Shown: piece by piece, positions 12,891 through 14,755 of the stretch | How positions within the stretch are numbered: the stretch's first letter is position 1 | Layout: the number at the start of each line of letters is the position of its first letter | Assembly: GCA_009774585.1 (NCBI GenBank) | Contig: VSOA01000065.1 | Coordinates: 1-14,755, forward strand | Origin: Lachnospiraceae bacterium | GTDB lineage: Bacteria > Bacillota > Clostridia > Lachnospirales > Lachnospiraceae | Reading direction: 5' to 3' | Length of the DNA stretch: 14,755 bases | The notes under the pieces: model-generated | Told to the model about the DNA's origin: nothing | Database searches by the model: none | The model's input: only the letters and a program-made list of their open reading frames with translations | Made by a program: the position numbers and the translations under genes

Positions 12891-14755
12891 ATGGAGAGGA
12901 AATTAGACAAAGAGCTATATCCGGATTATGTTTATCCGGAACACAAATCGGACCACAGCGAACCAACCCGTGAGAGTATTGTCAAACTGGGCAAGATGAT
13001 CACGGACAGAATACCGCAGAAGTTGGGAATTAAGAAAATTACGCAGGACGACCCGGAGTATTGGGGTCTGGCGGGCGTTGTGACGGACGAGGAAGCAGAA
13101 ATCGCCTTAAAACTCGGTGTCAGAAAACCGAAAACACTGCAGGAGATTGCGAAGCTGACAAGTATTTCCGAGGAAGAATTGGAGCCGAAATTACAGGAGA
13201 TGTCCGTTAAGGGCATACTGGAGTACAACTGGGAGAATCCAAAGCATGAGAAGCAGTATATTCTTCCGATGTATGTACCCGGTTCGGCGGAGTTTTTCAA
13301 TATGAACAGTAAGGTGGTAGCAGAGCATCCGGAAGTTACGCTGTTCTTCGAGCATATGTCAAGACTGCCGCTTGAAATGGTAACGCCTTTTGTGGGAGAG
13401 GGCGGCAACGGTATCGGTATGCATGTTATTCCGGTGGAAAAGGCGATTGAAATGGAAAGCGAATCCATCGATTTGGAGCATATTTCTTATTGGCTGTCGA
13501 AATATGAGGGTAAGTATGCGGCAAGCCCGTGTTCCTGCCGTCGTTCCCGTCTGGTACATGATGAAGGATGTGCGGACGATCCCGAAGGCTGGTGCGTTGC
13601 AGTGGGCGATATGGCGGATTACGTGGTGGAGACACAGAAGGACGGACGCTATATCACTAAGGAAGAAGCACTCAATATCTTTAAGCAGGCGGAGGAGAAC
13701 GGATTCGTTCATCAGATTACGAATATCGACGGTGCGAATAAGATTTTTGCAATCTGTAATTGTAACGTGAATGTGTGTTATGCGCTTCGCACATCACAGT
13801 TGTTTAATACACCTAATATGTCACGCTCCGCTTATGTAGCGAAAGTGGATAAGGATAAATGTGTTGCCTGTGGTAAATGCGTGGAGGCATGTCCTGCGGG
13901 CGCCGTAAAACTAGGGCAGAAGCTGTGTAAGAAGGACGGCAGTGAAGTGACTTATCCGAAAATGCCGCTGCCGCAGGAACAAAAGTGGGGAGAACATATG
14001 TGGACCCATAATTATCGTGACGTGAACAGAATCAACTGTTACGATAGCGGAACGGCTCCTTGTAAGACGGCTTGCCCCGCTCACATTGCGGTGCAGGGAT
14101 ATCTGAAACTTGCCAAGGAAGGACGCTATGAGGAAGCGCTGGCGCTGATCAAGAAAGACAATCCGCTGCCGGCAATCTGCGGACGTATCTGCAACCGACG
14201 CTGTGAAGACGCTTGTACCCGCGCCACACTGGATGAAGCGGTTGCCATTGATGCGGTGAAGCGGTTTGTGGCGGAGAGAGACTTGAATGCCGAGACGCGT
14301 TACATACCAAAACCGACAGTACCGTCATTAAAAGGAAGCTTTGACGAGAAGATAGCCATCATCGGTGCGGGACCGGCGGGACTATCCTGCGCATATTTCT
14401 TGGCAGATAAAGGTTATAAGCCTACGATTTTCGAGAAGAGTGACAAACCCGGCGGAATGCTGACTTACGGTATTCCTTCCTATAAGCTGGAAAAGAACCT
14501 GATTGAGGCGGAAATCGACGTCATAAAGGCAATGGGTGTAGAGATTAGATGCGGTGTCGAGGTTGGTAAAGACGTTACCATTGCACAGCTTCGTGAACAG
14601 GGGTATAAAGGATTCTATATTGCCATCGGCTGTCAGGGCGGCAGGAAACCGAATGTGCCCGGCGAGGATGCAAAGGGTGTTTATACGGCGGTAGAGTTCC
14701 TGAAAGAAGCCGGACAAAAAGAGAAATTTGACTTGGGCGGCGATGTGATTGTTGT
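12891..14755 (+). CDS. multidomain iron-sulphur flavin oxidoreductase (winged-helix-like, ferredoxin, GltD-like), 3' end outside window
   Basis: The reading frame is open from ATG 12891 to the window end (621 complete codons), so the gene is truncated at 3'. Start: GGGAGG (12880-12885) lies five bases upstream. Order of parts: residues about 45-135 look like a winged helix (TLQEIAKLTSISEEELEPKL); about 205-300 hold cysteines C214, C216, C227, C235 and C289, C291, C296, of the type seen in ferredoxin-like proteins with CxC clusters; C324, C327, C330, C334-Pro is a classic [4Fe-4S] ferredoxin motif; C383, C391, C395 and C430, C434, C438, C442 match the glutamate-synthase small-subunit (GltD) iron-sulphur domain. 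From about 488 comes a Rossmann FAD site IAIIGAGPAGLSCAYFLA (G492, G494, G497) with GGMLTYGIP. It probably moves electrons between NAD(P)H, flavin and iron-sulphur carriers. The partner is unknown; a hydrogenase partner is inferred from hypB. Confidence 0.88.
   Translation, partial: MERKLDKELYPDYVYPEHKSDHSEPTRESIVKLGKMITDRIPQKLGIKKITQDDPEYWGLAGVVTDEEAEIALKLGVRKPKTLQEIAKLTSISEEELEPKLQEMSVKGILEYNWENPKHEKQYILPMYVPGSAEFFNMNSKVVAEHPEVTLFFEHMSRLPLEMVTPFVGEGGNGIGMHVIPVEKAIEMESESIDLEHISYWLSKYEGKYAASPCSCRRSRLVHDEGCADDPEGWCVAVGDMADYVVETQKDGRYITKEEALNIFKQAEENGFVHQITNIDGANKIFAICNCNVNVCYALRTSQLFNTPNMSRSAYVAKVDKDKCVACGKCVEACPAGAVKLGQKLCKKDGSEVTYPKMPLPQEQKWGEHMWTHNYRDVNRINCYDSGTAPCKTACPAHIAVQGYLKLAKEGRYEEALALIKKDNPLPAICGRICNRRCEDACTRATLDEAVAIDAVKRFVAERDLNAETRYIPKPTVPSLKGSFDEKIAIIGAGPAGLSCAYFLADKGYKPTIFEKSDKPGGMLTYGIPSYKLEKNLIEAEIDVIKAMGVEIRCGVEVGKDVTIAQLREQGYKGFYIAIGCQGGRKPNVPGEDAKGVYTAVEFLKEAGQKEKFDLGGDVIV

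Noticed and set aside
12932..13468. 178-codon minus-strand frame opposite the large oxidoreductase
   Set aside because: The plus-strand frame encodes a recognisable Fe-S flavoprotein running through the region; the minus frame is serine-rich shadow.

Overview
The window looks like a chromosomal segment of an anaerobic, low-to-mid GC Firmicute, most likely a clostridium of the Lachnospiraceae type. This is inferred from strong AGGAGG-like ribosome binding sites, a cobA-hemD fusion inside a hemC-hemB-hemL cluster, a DegV protein, and a HypB next to a very cysteine-rich flavin oxidoreductase. No rRNA, tRNA, CRISPR array, transposase or phage gene was seen.

Left edge (1-3175): the C-terminal part of an ABC exporter subunit is followed by an AT-rich gap. 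Then comes a clearly AT-richer gene for a Schlafen-type AlbA_2 / HATPase / winged-helix protein, probably accessory DNA. It is followed by about 100 bases holding five copies (four direct, one inverted) of a GTTAATGA element, just before the next operon.

Centre (3176-8203, + strand): four tightly packed genes, hemC, cobA-hemD, hemB and hemL. They convert glutamate-1-semialdehyde to uroporphyrinogen III and then precorrin-2, the branch to sirohaem and cobalamin. hemA, needed to start the C5 pathway, is not in the window. HemC carries two cysteine-containing insertions and an altered cofactor loop, HemL carries a charged insertion, and a perfect 14-bp palindrome lies before hemB.

Right centre (8207-12019, - strand): an Eis-like two-lobed acetyltransferase, a DegV fatty-acid-binding protein with a good sigma-A-type promoter, and a nicotinate phosphoribosyltransferase of NAD salvage. 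The acetyltransferase converges on hemL with only three bases between the stop codons.

Right edge (12020-14755, + strand): a divergent intergenic region leads to hypB, a nickel-insertion GTPase without a visible hypA. Thirteen bases later begins a large gene, cut by the window end, that joins a winged-helix-like N-terminus, cysteine clusters, a ferredoxin motif and a GltD-type flavoprotein. This pair is the most interesting functional unit; it may belong to a hydrogenase or electron-bifurcation locus continuing past the window.
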